From: Mycobacterium sp. DL592 | GTDB taxonomy: Bacteria; Actinomycetota; Actinomycetes; Mycobacteriales; Mycobacteriaceae | Length of the DNA stretch: 64,000 bases | NCBI RefSeq assembly: GCF_011694515.1 | Contig: NZ_CP050192.1 | Span: 4,782,527 to 4,846,526, forward strand | Direction of reading: 5' to 3' | Shown here: positions 36,027 to 44,233 of the stretch, piece by piece | Position numbering within the stretch: the first letter of the stretch is position 1 | Layout of the letters: each line of letters begins with the position of its first letter | Notes under the pieces: model-generated | What the model saw: only the letters and a program-made list of their open reading frames with translations | The model's database searches: none | What the model was told of the DNA's origin: nothing | Position numbers and translations under genes: made by a program

Positions 36027-37862
36027 TCAGAAGGCCTCTTCGTCCAGGTCCATGATCGTCAGGTCGACGCCCTCGACGATGCGGCGCTGGGCGGTCAGGC
36101 GGGGCAGGACGTTGCGCGCGAAGAAGTTCGCGACGGCGACTTTGCCGCTGTAGAAGGCGCGTTCGCGCGGATCCGGGTCGCCGTCGAGTGCGCCGAGTGC
36201 GATCTCGGCTTGTCTGAGCAGCAGCCAGCCGATCATCAGATCGCCGACGGCCAGCAGGAAGGGCACCGACTCCAGGCCGACCCGGTACAGCTCCCGCGCG
36301 TCCTGCTGGGCGCCGAACAGGTAGCCGGTCAGGCTGGCGACCATGGCCCGCAGGCTGTCCAGCGCTTCGGCCAGCAGCGTCCGTGCACCGGCGAGCTCCG
36401 GCCGGGCGTCGGGGCTGTCGATGAACGTCTCGATCTGGGTGACGACGTGGGTCAGCGCCACCCCCTGGTCGCGGGCGATCTTGCGAAAGAAGAAGTCCTG
36501 TGCCTGAATTGCGGTGGTGCCCTCATAGAGCGAGTCGATCTTGGCGTCGCGGATGTACTGCTCGATCGGGTAGTCCTGCAGGAAACCCGACCCGCCGAAG
36601 GTCTGCAGGGATTCGGTCAGTGTCTGGTAGGCCCGCTCCGAACCGACGCCTTTGACGATCGGCAGGAACAGATCGTTGATCCGCTCGGCGAGGTCTGCGT
36701 CGGCACCGGAAACCACTTGTGCCGCAGCGGGATCCTGGTGTGCAGCGGTGTAGAGATACAGCGCGCGCAGCCCCTCGGCGTAGGCCTTCTGCGTCATCAG
36801 GGCGCGGCGCACGTCGGGGTGGTGCACGATGGTCACCCGCGGTGCGGTCTTATCGGTCATCTGCGTCATGTCGGCGCCCTGCACCCGGAACCTGGCGTAC
36901 TCCAGGGCGTTGAGGTAACCGGTCGACAGGGTGGCAATCGCCTTGGTGCCCACGAACATTCGGGCGTATTCGATGACCTTGAACATCTGGGCGATGCCGT
37001 TGTGGACGTCGCCGACCAGCCACCCGATCGCCGGTTTGCCGTGCAGCCCGAAGCTGATCTCGGTAGTGGCCGAGGCCTTCAGGCCCATCTTGTGCTCGAG
37101 GTTGGTGACGAACGCGCCGTTGAGTTCGCCGGGCTCGCCGGTTTCGGGGTCGAACAGGAACTTCGGCACGAAGAACAGCGAGAGGCCCTTGGTGCCGGGC
37201 CCGGCGCCCTCGGGCCGGGCCAGCACCAGATGCATGATGTTCTCGAACAGGTCGTCGGTGTCGCCACTGGTGATGAACCGTTTGACGCCTTCGATGTGCC
37301 AGGTGCCGTCACCGGCGTCGACCGCTTTGGTGCGCCCCGCCCCGACGTCGGATCCGGCGTCGGGTTCGGTCAGCACCATGGTCGCGGCCCATCCGCGCTC
37401 GACGGCGAGCTGGGCCCAGTGCTTCTGTTCCTCGTTGCCGATGTGGAACAGGATGTCGGCCATGATCGGGCCCGCCAGGTACATGAATACGGCCGGGTTG
37501 GCGCCCAGCACCAGTTCGTTGATCGCCCAGCCCACCATCGCCGGGGCCGGTACCCCGCCGACTTCCTCGTCGAGCCCGATCCGGAACCACTCGCCGTCCT
37601 GCCAGGCTTTGAGCGACTTCTTGAACGGCTCGGGGATGGCCACCGTGTGGGCGGCGGGGTCGAAGGTCGGGGGGTGGCGGTCGGTCTCGGCGAACGACTC
37701 GGCCACCGGGCCCTCGGCCAGGCGGGCGGCCTCGGCCAGCATCTGGCGCACCGAGTCGCCGTCCAGATCACCGAAGGTCGTGCCGTCGAGGACCTTCTCC
37801 AGCTGGAGCAGCTCGAACAGGTTGAACTCGAGGTCGCGGACGTTGCTCTTGTAATGGCCCAT
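36027..37862 (-). CDS. Acyl-CoA dehydrogenase, FadE5-like paralogue
   Basis: 611 residues, the same length as FadE5 at 5226-7061 and collinear with it ([20 protein letters not shown] at the start, [18 protein letters not shown] near the end, terminal MDLDEEAF). It should oxidise a related acyl-CoA with FAD. Differences cluster in the last 100 residues and around 115-150. Upstream is a divergent region with two palindromes and a TetR gene, so unlike FadE5 it may be locally controlled. Operon with the MaoC hydratase. Confidence 0.93.
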   Translation of the reverse strand: MGHYKSNVRDLEFNLFELLQLEKVLDGTTFGDLDGDSVRQMLAEAARLAEGPVAESFAETDRHPPTFDPAAHTVAIPEPFKKSLKAWQDGEWFRIGLDEEVGGVPAPAMVGWAINELVLGANPAVFMYLAGPIMADILFHIGNEEQKHWAQLAVERGWAATMVLTEPDAGSDVGAGRTKAVDAGDGTWHIEGVKRFITSGDTDDLFENIMHLVLARPEGAGPGTKGLSLFFVPKFLFDPETGEPGELNGAFVTNLEHKMGLKASATTEISFGLHGKPAIGWLVGDVHNGIAQMFKVIEYARMFVGTKAIATLSTGYLNALEYARFRVQGADMTQMTDKTAPRVTIVHHPDVRRALMTQKAYAEGLRALYLYTAAHQDPAAAQVVSGADADLAERINDLFLPIVKGVGSERAYQTLTESLQTFGGSGFLQDYPIEQYIRDAKIDSLYEGTTAIQAQDFFFRKIARDQGVALTHVVTQIETFIDSPDARPELAGARTLLAEALDSLRAMVASLTGYLFGAQQDARELYRVGLESVPFLLAVGDLMIGWLLLRQAEIALGALDGDPDPRERAFYSGKVAVANFFARNVLPRLTAQRRIVEGVDLTIMDLDEEAF

Positions 37863-37947
37863 TCGCTTGCGCCTCCCGTTGCGGCTGAGCAGAGCGTAAC
37901 CCGTTCAGGTGGCCTGATCAGGGCGTTCAGGTAACGGCCGAAAATAT

Positions 37948-37964
37948 GATCTACACCATAGATC
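37948..37964. promoter_or_regulatory. Inverted repeat upstream of the FadE5-like paralogue
   Basis: GATCTA-n5-TAGATC, perfect six-base arms, 85 bases before the minus-strand dehydrogenase start in an AT-rich patch of the divergent region. Possible operator of the TetR at 38258; inference from position only. Confidence 0.4.
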
Positions 37965-38060
37965 TAGCTCACAGCCAATCCGTTGCCGCAGGTCAGGGGA
38001 TCGCGCTTGCGGCGGTTTCCCGGGTCGGCGGATTCCCCGTTGCGCTCATCAAACTCTCAT

Positions 38061-38074
38061 CTTATGGTCATAAG
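38061..38074. promoter_or_regulatory. Inverted repeat upstream of the small ORF/TetR pair
   Basis: CTTATG-GT-CATAAG has perfect six-base arms and a further TTATGG half follows at about 38080. It lies 46 bases before the 45-codon ORF, next to a CATAGT that could serve as a -10. It suits autoregulation by the TetR protein. Confidence 0.45.
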
Positions 38075-38119
38075 CATAGTTATGGACCGGGCATCCGCCC
38101 GCCCCGCAAGGAGACCGAC

Positions 38120-38257
38120 ATGTGGCTGATCGAGTTGAATATCGCCGGCCACCGGTTCACGCGCCACGTACCCGACAAACGCCGGCACTTGTTCGGCCGC
38201 GGTGCTCGTGCGCTCACGTGGCGGGGTTCGCCCTCCCGTTCGTCTTCTGCCGCCTGA
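38120..38257 (+). CDS. 45-residue small ORF coupled to the downstream TetR gene
   Basis: AAGGAG at 38109-38114 sits five bases before the ATG, one of the better ribosome-binding sites in the window. The ORF starts MWLIELNIAGHRFTRHVP and is strongly basic, with a short Ser/Arg tail and no membrane segment. Its TGA is directly followed by the ATG of the TetR gene. It could be a real small protein or a leader whose translation delivers ribosomes to the regulator. I recognise no family; coding status is uncertain. Confidence 0.45.
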   Translation: MWLIELNIAGHRFTRHVPDKRRHLFGRGARALTWRGSPSRSSSAA

Positions 38258-38893
38258 ATGGCCCCTAGAGAACCTGCTGACGCCGTCCGTCGAACCCGCG
38301 GTTCGACGCGGACCAACATGCTTATCAGCGCCGCTGAGGTACTGCGTGAGCGCGGAGCCGCCGGGGTGACCATCGACGAGGTGCTGGCCCGCAGTGGCGC
38401 ACCCCGCGGCTCGGTCTATCACCACTTCCCGGAGGGCCGCAGCCAGCTTCTGCGCGAAGCCCTGGACTACGCCGGCGACGCCATCACCGCCAGCATCGAC
38501 GAGGCGGCCGGGAAGAACTCGACCGTGATGCTGCGCCGCTTCGTCCAACTCTGGGAAGACGCCCTGATCGCCAGCGACTACTCCGCCGGATGTCCCGTGC
38601 TGGCGGCGGCGATCGGCTCCGGTGAGGACGAACAGCAGCTCACCGCCGTGGCCGGCGACATCTTCAGCCGCTGGCGCGAAGCGTCCAAGCAGGCCTACAT
38701 CCGGGAAGGCTTCGACGACGCCGAAGCCGCGTCGCTGGCCGATACGACGATCTCGGCCATGGAGGGCGCGGTCGTGCTGTGCCGTTCGGTGCGCAGTCTC
38801 GAGCCGTTGCACGAAGTCGCCGGACAGCTCGAATTCCTGATCAAGGCAAAGGAATTCGTGACGAAGTTCGGTATGCCCAGCCTCAATGCCTGA
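38258..38893 (+). CDS. TetR-family regulator, LmrA/YxaF-like
   Basis: 211 residues. The helix-turn-helix VLARSGAPRGSVYHHFPEGR, with the H-H-F-P variant, and the C-terminal pattern SAGCPVLAAAIGSGEDE are typical of the LmrA/YxaF group. The ATG abuts the stop of the small ORF and has no site of its own, so it probably depends on coupling. Likely targets are its own promoter and the divergent FadE5-like/MaoC operon. Its end overlaps the convergent RibD-like gene by 11 bases. Confidence 0.9.
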   Translation: MAPREPADAVRRTRGSTRTNMLISAAEVLRERGAAGVTIDEVLARSGAPRGSVYHHFPEGRSQLLREALDYAGDAITASIDEAAGKNSTVMLRRFVQLWEDALIASDYSAGCPVLAAAIGSGEDEQQLTAVAGDIFSRWREASKQAYIREGFDDAEAASLADTTISAMEGAVVLCRSVRSLEPLHEVAGQLEFLIKAKEFVTKFGMPSLNA

Positions 38894-39407
38894 ACAGCCA
38901 GCGCGCGCAGACGAAGTCGCCGTTAACCCCTGTTTCGGCCAGCGTCCATTCCGAGTGGATCGGCAATACCGGCGCGCCGGCACCCAGGCTGCACGGCGCG
39001 TAGGACACGATCATCTCGTCGACCAGACCGGCGGCGACGAACTGCGCGGCAACATCACCACCACCGACCACCCACACGTCCTTATCGCCCGCGGCCCGCA
39101 CCAGTTCGGGGTGCAGATCGGTTGGCGCACCGGCGAACACACGCACCGGATGGCCGTCGGCGATGATTCCCGGGCGGTGGGTGAGCACCCACGTCGGTTG
39201 GCTGTACATCCACGGGCCGGGCTGGTTGTCGACCAGCCACTGGTAGGTCGCCGACCCCATCACCAGCGAGCCGATGCCCGCTTCGAACGCCCGGTAGCCG
39301 AACGGCCCGTCGATGTCGATATCGCGCGAGGTCAGCCAGTCCAGGCTGCCGTGGTCGTCGACGATGTAGCCGTCCAGACTCGAGGCGGTGAAATAGACAG
39401 TGGCCAT
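38883..39407 (-). CDS. RibD C-terminal/dihydrofolate reductase-like protein
   Basis: 174 residues, one DHFR-fold domain: VYFTASSLDGYIVDDHGSLDWL at the start and DVWVVGGGDVAAQFVAAGLVD, the NADPH-binding stretch. These stand-alone proteins are NADPH-dependent reductases of unknown substrate; some confer antifolate bypass when overexpressed in mycobacteria. Divergent from the thioesterase gene with 41 bases between starts. Confidence 0.85.
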   Translation of the reverse strand: MATVYFTASSLDGYIVDDHGSLDWLTSRDIDIDGPFGYRAFEAGIGSLVMGSATYQWLVDNQPGPWMYSQPTWVLTHRPGIIADGHPVRVFAGAPTDLHPELVRAAGDKDVWVVGGGDVAAQFVAAGLVDEMIVSYAPCSLGAGAPVLPIHSEWTLAETGVNGDFVCARWLFRH

Positions 39408-39448
39408 GTCTTGCAGACTATGGGCGCCGTGCTGGAATACAAGACGTG

Positions 39449-40288
39449 ATGACGTCTGATCCGTATTTCGAGGGGCAGGACCCGGAGACGCCGGAAAGCG
39501 TCCTAACCCGCTTCGCCATCACCACGCTCGAACAGGATCTCACCGCCGCCACGGTGGTGGCGTCGATGCCGATCGGCGGGATGGTCAACCCGTTCACCGG
39601 GCATCCCACGATCGGTGCGCTGGCGATCCTGGTCGACGACGTCGCCGGCCGCGCCAACTTCTTCCGCCGCGGCGCCGGGCAGTGGACGGTGTCCAGCGAG
39701 CTCGCCGTCGAACTCAGCCCGGACGGTATCGACAGCATCCTGGCCAACCCCGACGAGCCGGTGGTGGCCAGTAGCCGCCCACTGGGACCGCACGGCGCCA
39801 CTCTGCTGGCGATCTGCACGCTGACCCACGCCGGCACCACCATCGGCGGCGGCACGGTGCGCACCGTCGCGATCAACGGCGGCCCCGACGGGCCGCTGCC
39901 CCGCGGCTCGGATTCGCTCGAGCGCACGCCCGAGACGTCGCTGGCCGAGCTGATGTCGGTCGATCGGCTGCCCGTCGACGGCGATACCTTCACGCTGGCC
40001 CAGCGGCCGGATCCCATCATCAACAACTTGATCGGCATCGTGCACGGCGGTGTCAGCAGCGCAGGGCTGGAGCTGGTCGCCTCCGCGGCGATCAACCACG
40101 GCCAGGACGAACCGCTGCGCACCGCGTCGCTGCGGGTGAACTTCGTGCGCCCGCTGTTCGCCGGTGAGCGATCCCGCTACGAGGGAACGGCCGTGCGGGT
40201 GGGCCGCAACTCCGCGATCGGCGATGCCGTGGCGATCGGCGACGACGGCAAGACCGCCATCATGGCCCGCGTCACTGGATACCGTTGA
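39449..40288 (+). CDS. Double-hotdog acyl-CoA thioesterase (PaaI/YigI-like)
   Basis: 279 residues (ATG 39449; a GTG one codon earlier is possible). Two hotdog repeats: about 35-130 (HPTIGALAILVDDVAG) and 165-278, the second with the PaaI signature NNLIGIVHGGVSSAGLELVA. It probably hydrolyses acyl-CoA intermediates. Its stop is five bases before the ATG of the first dehydrogenase of a pair, so thioesterase and dehydrogenases form one transcript, possibly for a pathway where a stalled acyl-CoA must be released. Confidence 0.85.
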   Translation: MTSDPYFEGQDPETPESVLTRFAITTLEQDLTAATVVASMPIGGMVNPFTGHPTIGALAILVDDVAGRANFFRRGAGQWTVSSELAVELSPDGIDSILANPDEPVVASSRPLGPHGATLLAICTLTHAGTTIGGGTVRTVAINGGPDGPLPRGSDSLERTPETSLAELMSVDRLPVDGDTFTLAQRPDPIINNLIGIVHGGVSSAGLELVASAAINHGQDEPLRTASLRVNFVRPLFAGERSRYEGTAVRVGRNSAIGDAVAIGDDGKTAIMARVTGYR

Positions 40289-40293
40289 CCACT

Positions 40294-41493
40294 ATGACCG
40301 ATGACTTCGCAGTGCTGTGCGCCGACGAACCCGAACTGGCGACGCTGCGCGTATCGGTGCGGGACTTCCTGGCCGCCGACCGCGCCGAATTCGGTTGGGA
40401 ACCTTCGGTAGACACCTGGTTGTCGAGCTGGGACGAACCCTTCAGCGCCCGCCTCGGCGCAGCCGGATTCCTCGGCCTGACCATTCCCCGCGAGTACGGC
40501 GGCCGGGGCCTGAGCCATCTGCACCGCTATGTGGTGACCGAGGAGCTGCTGGCCGCGGGTGCCCCGGTCGCCGCGCACTGGATCGCCGACCGGCAGGTTG
40601 CACCCGGGCTGCTGGCCTACGGTTCCGAGGAGCAACGCCAACGACTGCTGCCGAAAATCGCTGCAGGAAAGCTCTTCTCGGCGATCGGGATGAGTGAGCC
40701 ACAGGCCGGCTCCGACCTGGCGGCGTCGGCGGCGAAGGCGGTCCGCACCGACGGGGGCTGGGTGCTGTCCGGGACCAAGGTGTGGACCAGTGGTGCTCAC
40801 CTGTCCCACCAGATCGTGGTGCTGGCCCGCACCAGTCCGGTCGACCCGGCCAGGCGGCATGCGGGATTCAGCCAGTTCATCGTGCCGACAGACGCTCGAC
40901 CCACTCCCGGGTCGCTGCGCTCCTGCCCGCCGTCAGGCATCACCATCAGCCCCATCGTGATGATGTCGGGTGAACACCACTTCAACGAAGTCACCTTCGA
41001 CGAGGTGTTCGTCGACGACGACAACCTGCTCGGTGAGGTGGGCAACGGCTGGCACCAGGTGACCGCGGAGCTGTCCTTCGAACGCAGCGGCCCCGAACGC
41101 ATCCTGAGTACCGCCCCGCTGCTGACCGCCTTGATCCGGGCGCTGGCCACCCAGGACGATATCGGCGATCATGCTGCGGCAGCAGTCGGAGACCTTGTGG
41201 CCCAGCTCATTTCGCTGCGGCAACTGTCGGTGTCGGTGGCGCGCGAACTGGCCGACGGCCGCTCTCCGGTCAACGAGGCCGCGCTGGTGAAAGATCTTGG
41301 CACCCGCTTCGAACAGGAATCGGTGGAGTTGGCGGCCGACCTGTTCTCCTACCTTGCCACCGACGCGCCCGGCCGTGAGCGGGTGGCGGCACTGCTGGCG
41401 GTGGCACGGCTGCATTCACCGCTGTTCACGCTGCGCGGCGGCACCAACGAAGTGCTGCGCGGTGTGGTGGCCCGAGGGATGGGGTTGAGGTGA
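40294..41493 (+). CDS. Acyl-CoA dehydrogenase, subunit with GGTNE C-terminus
   Basis: 399 residues with the ordinary ACAD layout: GFLGLTIPREYGGRGLS, FAD-contact FSAIGMSEPQAGSDLAAS and C-terminal LFTLRGGTNEVLRGVVARG. The stop overlaps the start of the next ACAD (TGATG), the mark of translationally coupled heteromeric pairs. In sterol side-chain catabolism such neighbours form alpha2beta2 enzymes with active sites completed by both subunits; that stoichiometry here is inference. Confidence 0.9.
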   Translation: MTDDFAVLCADEPELATLRVSVRDFLAADRAEFGWEPSVDTWLSSWDEPFSARLGAAGFLGLTIPREYGGRGLSHLHRYVVTEELLAAGAPVAAHWIADRQVAPGLLAYGSEEQRQRLLPKIAAGKLFSAIGMSEPQAGSDLAASAAKAVRTDGGWVLSGTKVWTSGAHLSHQIVVLARTSPVDPARRHAGFSQFIVPTDARPTPGSLRSCPPSGITISPIVMMSGEHHFNEVTFDEVFVDDDNLLGEVGNGWHQVTAELSFERSGPERILSTAPLLTALIRALATQDDIGDHAAAAVGDLVAQLISLRQLSVSVARELADGRSPVNEAALVKDLGTRFEQESVELAADLFSYLATDAPGRERVAALLAVARLHSPLFTLRGGTNEVLRGVVARGMGLR

Positions 41494-42554
41494 TGAAAGC
41501 TCTGGCCGGTGGGGTGTTCGGGACGTCGGACGGCGACGATCTTGCTGATCTGCGCCAGCTCGCCGAGGACATCGGCGGACGTAGCTTCGACGAGCGGATC
41601 GGCCACCGCGGCCTTCCCGACTCCTTCGATTCTGCGGCGTGGCGCCACCTCGAGGACGCCGGGCTGACGCGATTGACCAGTGACGCCGAATCAGGCGGCA
41701 GCCCAACCGAACTGGCGCTGGTACTGCGTGCATTGGCCCGGCATGCGGTGACGGTTCCGCTGGCCGAGACCGACGTGCTGGCCGGCTGGCTGGCCGCCAC
41801 GGCCGGTGTCGAAGTACCCGCAACCGGGCCGCTGACGCTCGCACTCGGTGCGGCGGGCAGTTCGACTGTGACCGGAGTTCCGTACGCAGGCGATGCCGCC
41901 GGCGTGGTGTTCGCGCTGCGCGACGGCGATCGGCTGCGGGTGGCCGCGGCGGCGCCGGCCGTCCTGGCCATCACCGGCGGCTACAACCTCGGCGGTGAGC
42001 CTCGCGACACCGTCGCTGTCCCCGACGAGGGCTTCGTGACCGTCGAGGGTGCTGCCGCGGAGTTGGAGCGCCGCGGCGCGTGGGCGCGCTGCATTCAGGC
42101 CCTCGGCGCGCTCGACGCGGCCGTCGAGTTCTCGGCGGCGCACACCCGCGAGCGCGAGCAGTTCGGCCGTCCGCTCAGCGCGTTCCAGTCAGTTCAACAC
42201 ACGTTGGCCTCGATGGCCGGTGAGGTCGAACGGGCCCGCGCCGCAGCCGAACTCGCGGTAGCGGCGGCCGCCGTGCACGGCTTCGGCAGCACACAGGCCG
42301 ACTACGCCGTGACGGTGGCCAAAGTGGTGCTCGGCCGAGTCGTACCAACGGTCACCACCGCGGCCCACCAGCTACACGGCGCGATCGGGGTGACGATCGA
42401 ACACCGGCTGTGGCTGGCGACCATGCGGGCGCGCAGCTGGATCGACGAGTTCGGCGACACCGCCTCGTATGCCACGCGGCTCGGGCGGATGGCGCTGGTC
42501 GCCGCCCGCGAGGGCGACCCGTGGGACCTGGCGATCGGCGCCGGGACGGACTAG
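41493..42554 (+). CDS. Acyl-CoA dehydrogenase, partner subunit
   Basis: 353 residues, shorter than a standalone ACAD. The N-terminal and middle domains are diverged and the usual SEP-x-AGSD segment is missing. The C-terminal domain keeps FSAAHTREREQFGRPLSAFQ and a LHGAIGVTIEHRLWL segment in place of the common G-G-x-G end motif. This is the form seen in the partner of heteromeric mycobacterial FadE complexes. It starts on the stop codon of the first subunit; its end overlaps echA1 by four bases. Confidence 0.88.
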   Translation: MKALAGGVFGTSDGDDLADLRQLAEDIGGRSFDERIGHRGLPDSFDSAAWRHLEDAGLTRLTSDAESGGSPTELALVLRALARHAVTVPLAETDVLAGWLAATAGVEVPATGPLTLALGAAGSSTVTGVPYAGDAAGVVFALRDGDRLRVAAAAPAVLAITGGYNLGGEPRDTVAVPDEGFVTVEGAAAELERRGAWARCIQALGALDAAVEFSAAHTREREQFGRPLSAFQSVQHTLASMAGEVERARAAAELAVAAAAVHGFGSTQADYAVTVAKVVLGRVVPTVTTAAHQLHGAIGVTIEHRLWLATMRARSWIDEFGDTASYATRLGRMALVAAREGDPWDLAIGAGTD

Positions 42555-43333
42555 CTACCCGTCCAGTTCGGCGCCCGCTTCTCGGCGAACGCGATCGCGC
42601 CTTCCTGGGCGTCCTTGGAGCCGAACACCGGCATCATGATCTTGGCCTGCTTCTTCCACTGCTCCTCGGGGCTCCACGCCCGCGATTCGGTGATGATCCG
42701 CTTGGTGGCGGCCACCGCGAGCGGGCCGTTGGCGGTGATCCGCTCGGCCAGCTCGATCGCGGCCTCCAGCGCGTGACCGGGCTCGGCCAGCACGTTGACC
42801 AGCCCCAGCTCGTGGGCGCGCTCGGCAGGCAGGTTCTCGCCGGTCAGCGCGAGCTCCATGGCGATCTGGTACGGGATGCGCTGGGGCAGCCGCAGCAGCC
42901 CGCCGCCGCCGGCGACCAGGCCACGCTTGACCTCGGGGATGCCGAAGGCGGAGTTGTTGGCCGCGACGATGAGGTCGGTGGCCAGCGCCAACTCGGTGCC
43001 GCCGGCCAGTGCGTAGCCCTCCACGGCGGCGATCAGCGGCTTGATCGGCGGACGCTCGGTAAAGCCCAGTCCGCGGCCCTCGGCGACCACGTTCTCGCCG
43101 CGCGCGAACGCCTTGAGGTCCATGCCCGCGCAGAACGATCCGCCGGCGCCGGTGACGATGCCCACCGACAGCCCGGGATCGTCGTCGAGCTGGTCCATCG
43201 CGGCCGCCAGGCCATTGCTGACGGCGGCGTTGACGGCGTTCTTGGCCTTGGGCCGGTTGATGGTGATGATCAGGATGCGGCCGCGCTGCTCAGTGAGGAC
43301 GGCGGGCTCTTCGGTAACGGCGTTATCGCTCAC
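42551..43333 (-). CDS. echA1: Enoyl-CoA hydratase EchA1
   Basis: 260 residues from the GTG at 43333. Crotonase fold: oxyanion-hole segments GGSFCAGMDLKAFARGE and ALAGGTELALATDLIVAA, with the catalytic Glu region FGIPEVKRGLVAGGGGLLRL. It hydrates trans-2-enoyl-CoA. Matches Rv0222 in position relative to the Rv0221 and Rv0223c homologues. The 93-base divergent region to the acyltransferase holds a perfect KstR-like box, so echA1 may respond to sterol-derived CoA esters. Confidence 0.9.
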   Translation of the reverse strand: MSDNAVTEEPAVLTEQRGRILIITINRPKAKNAVNAAVSNGLAAAMDQLDDDPGLSVGIVTGAGGSFCAGMDLKAFARGENVVAEGRGLGFTERPPIKPLIAAVEGYALAGGTELALATDLIVAANNSAFGIPEVKRGLVAGGGGLLRLPQRIPYQIAMELALTGENLPAERAHELGLVNVLAEPGHALEAAIELAERITANGPLAVAATKRIITESRAWSPEEQWKKQAKIMMPVFGSKDAQEGAIAFAEKRAPNWTGS

Positions 43334-43393
43334 GCAGCTGATCGTAACGAGCGTGGTGTACGGGCCGCACCGAGGGCGGTACCATCGGAAAAC

Positions 43394-43407
43394 TAGAACA
43401 CGTTCCA
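43394..43407. promoter_or_regulatory. KstR-like box between echA1 and the acyltransferase operon
   Basis: TAGAACACGTTCCA matches the published KstR pattern T-n2-AAC-n2-GTT-n2-A at every fixed position. It is 19 bases before the acyltransferase ATG, just upstream of its ribosome-binding site, and 60 bases from the echA1 start, so it could repress both directions. Confidence 0.65.
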
Positions 43408-43426
43408 ATTTGCTCAGGGAGATGGC

Positions 43427-44233
43427 ATGGGCGCACGAACGGCAGCCCCCGGCGACACCGCGAAGTGGGATCCCCAGCATGTCGAGCGCACCATGGCCGT
43501 CCTGCGCCCGTTCCTGCGGCTGTATCACCGCAGCGAGGTCCGCGGCCTGGAAACCTTCCCGCCCGGTGGCGCCCTCGTGGTCAGCAATCACTCCGGCGGC
43601 CTGTTCGCGATGGACGTCCCGGTGTTCGCACTCGGCTTCTACGACACCTTCGGCTACGACCGGCCGGTGTACACGCTGAGCCACGACATGCTGATGACGG
43701 GCCCGACCGCCGATTTCTTCATCCGCAACGGCTTCATCCGCGCCAACCACGAGAACGCCGACGCCGCATTGCGCTCCGGTGGAGTGGTGGTGGTCTTCCC
43801 CGGCGGAGACTACGACGTGTACCGGCCGACGTTGCAGGAGAACAAGATCGACTTCGACGGCCGCACCGGCTACGTCAAAGCCGCACTGAACGCCGGTGTC
43901 CCGATCGTGCCGACCGTGTCGATCGGTGGCCAGGAAAGCCAGCTCTACCTCTCCCGCGGCACCGGCCTGGCCAAGTTGCTGCGGCTGGACAAGCTGATGC
44001 GCTCGAAAATCCTGCCGATCTCGTTCGGCTTCCCGTTCGGGTTCAGCGCAGTCCTGCCGGTCAACGTGCCGCTGCCGACCAAGATCGTCACGCAGACGCT
44101 CGAACCGATCCACATCACCGAGATGTTCGGCGAGGACCCCGATATCGACACCGTCGACGCCTACGTCCGCCGCGTCATGCAGCAGGCCCTCGACGAGCTG
44201 GCCGCCCAGCGCCGCCTGCCGGTGATCGGCTGA
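43427..44233 (+). CDS. Lysophospholipid/glycerolipid acyltransferase (LPLAT, MGAT-like)
   Basis: 268 residues. The acceptor motif is NHSGGLFAMD (54-63), the MGAT/DAGAT-like variant of the H-x4-D box. The glycerol-binding loop FPGGDYDVYRP and the conserved TGYVKAALNAGVPIVPTVSI follow. It probably acylates a lyso- or monoacyl-glycerolipid. AGGGAGA precedes the ATG. The ATG of the FadD gene overlaps its stop. The order acyltransferase-FadD-esterase resembles Rv1428c-Rv1427c-Rv1426c from memory. Confidence 0.88.
   Translation: MGARTAAPGDTAKWDPQHVERTMAVLRPFLRLYHRSEVRGLETFPPGGALVVSNHSGGLFAMDVPVFALGFYDTFGYDRPVYTLSHDMLMTGPTADFFIRNGFIRANHENADAALRSGGVVVVFPGGDYDVYRPTLQENKIDFDGRTGYVKAALNAGVPIVPTVSIGGQESQLYLSRGTGLAKLLRLDKLMRSKILPISFGFPFGFSAVLPVNVPLPTKIVTQTLEPIHITEMFGEDPDIDTVDAYVRRVMQQALDELAAQRRLPVIG

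Noticed and set aside
35973..37934. A 653-codon open frame on the plus strand opposite the FadE5-like paralogue
   Set aside because: It is the complementary frame of a clear 611-residue dehydrogenase; its sequence is rich in Gly, Val, Asp and His with no family match, as expected of an antisense frame in GC-rich DNA.
43576..43620. Apparent loss of the H-x4-D catalytic box in the acyltransferase at 43427
   Set aside because: NHSGG followed by a later Asp is the usual form in the MGAT/DAGAT-like branch of the superfamily, so it is not a defect.
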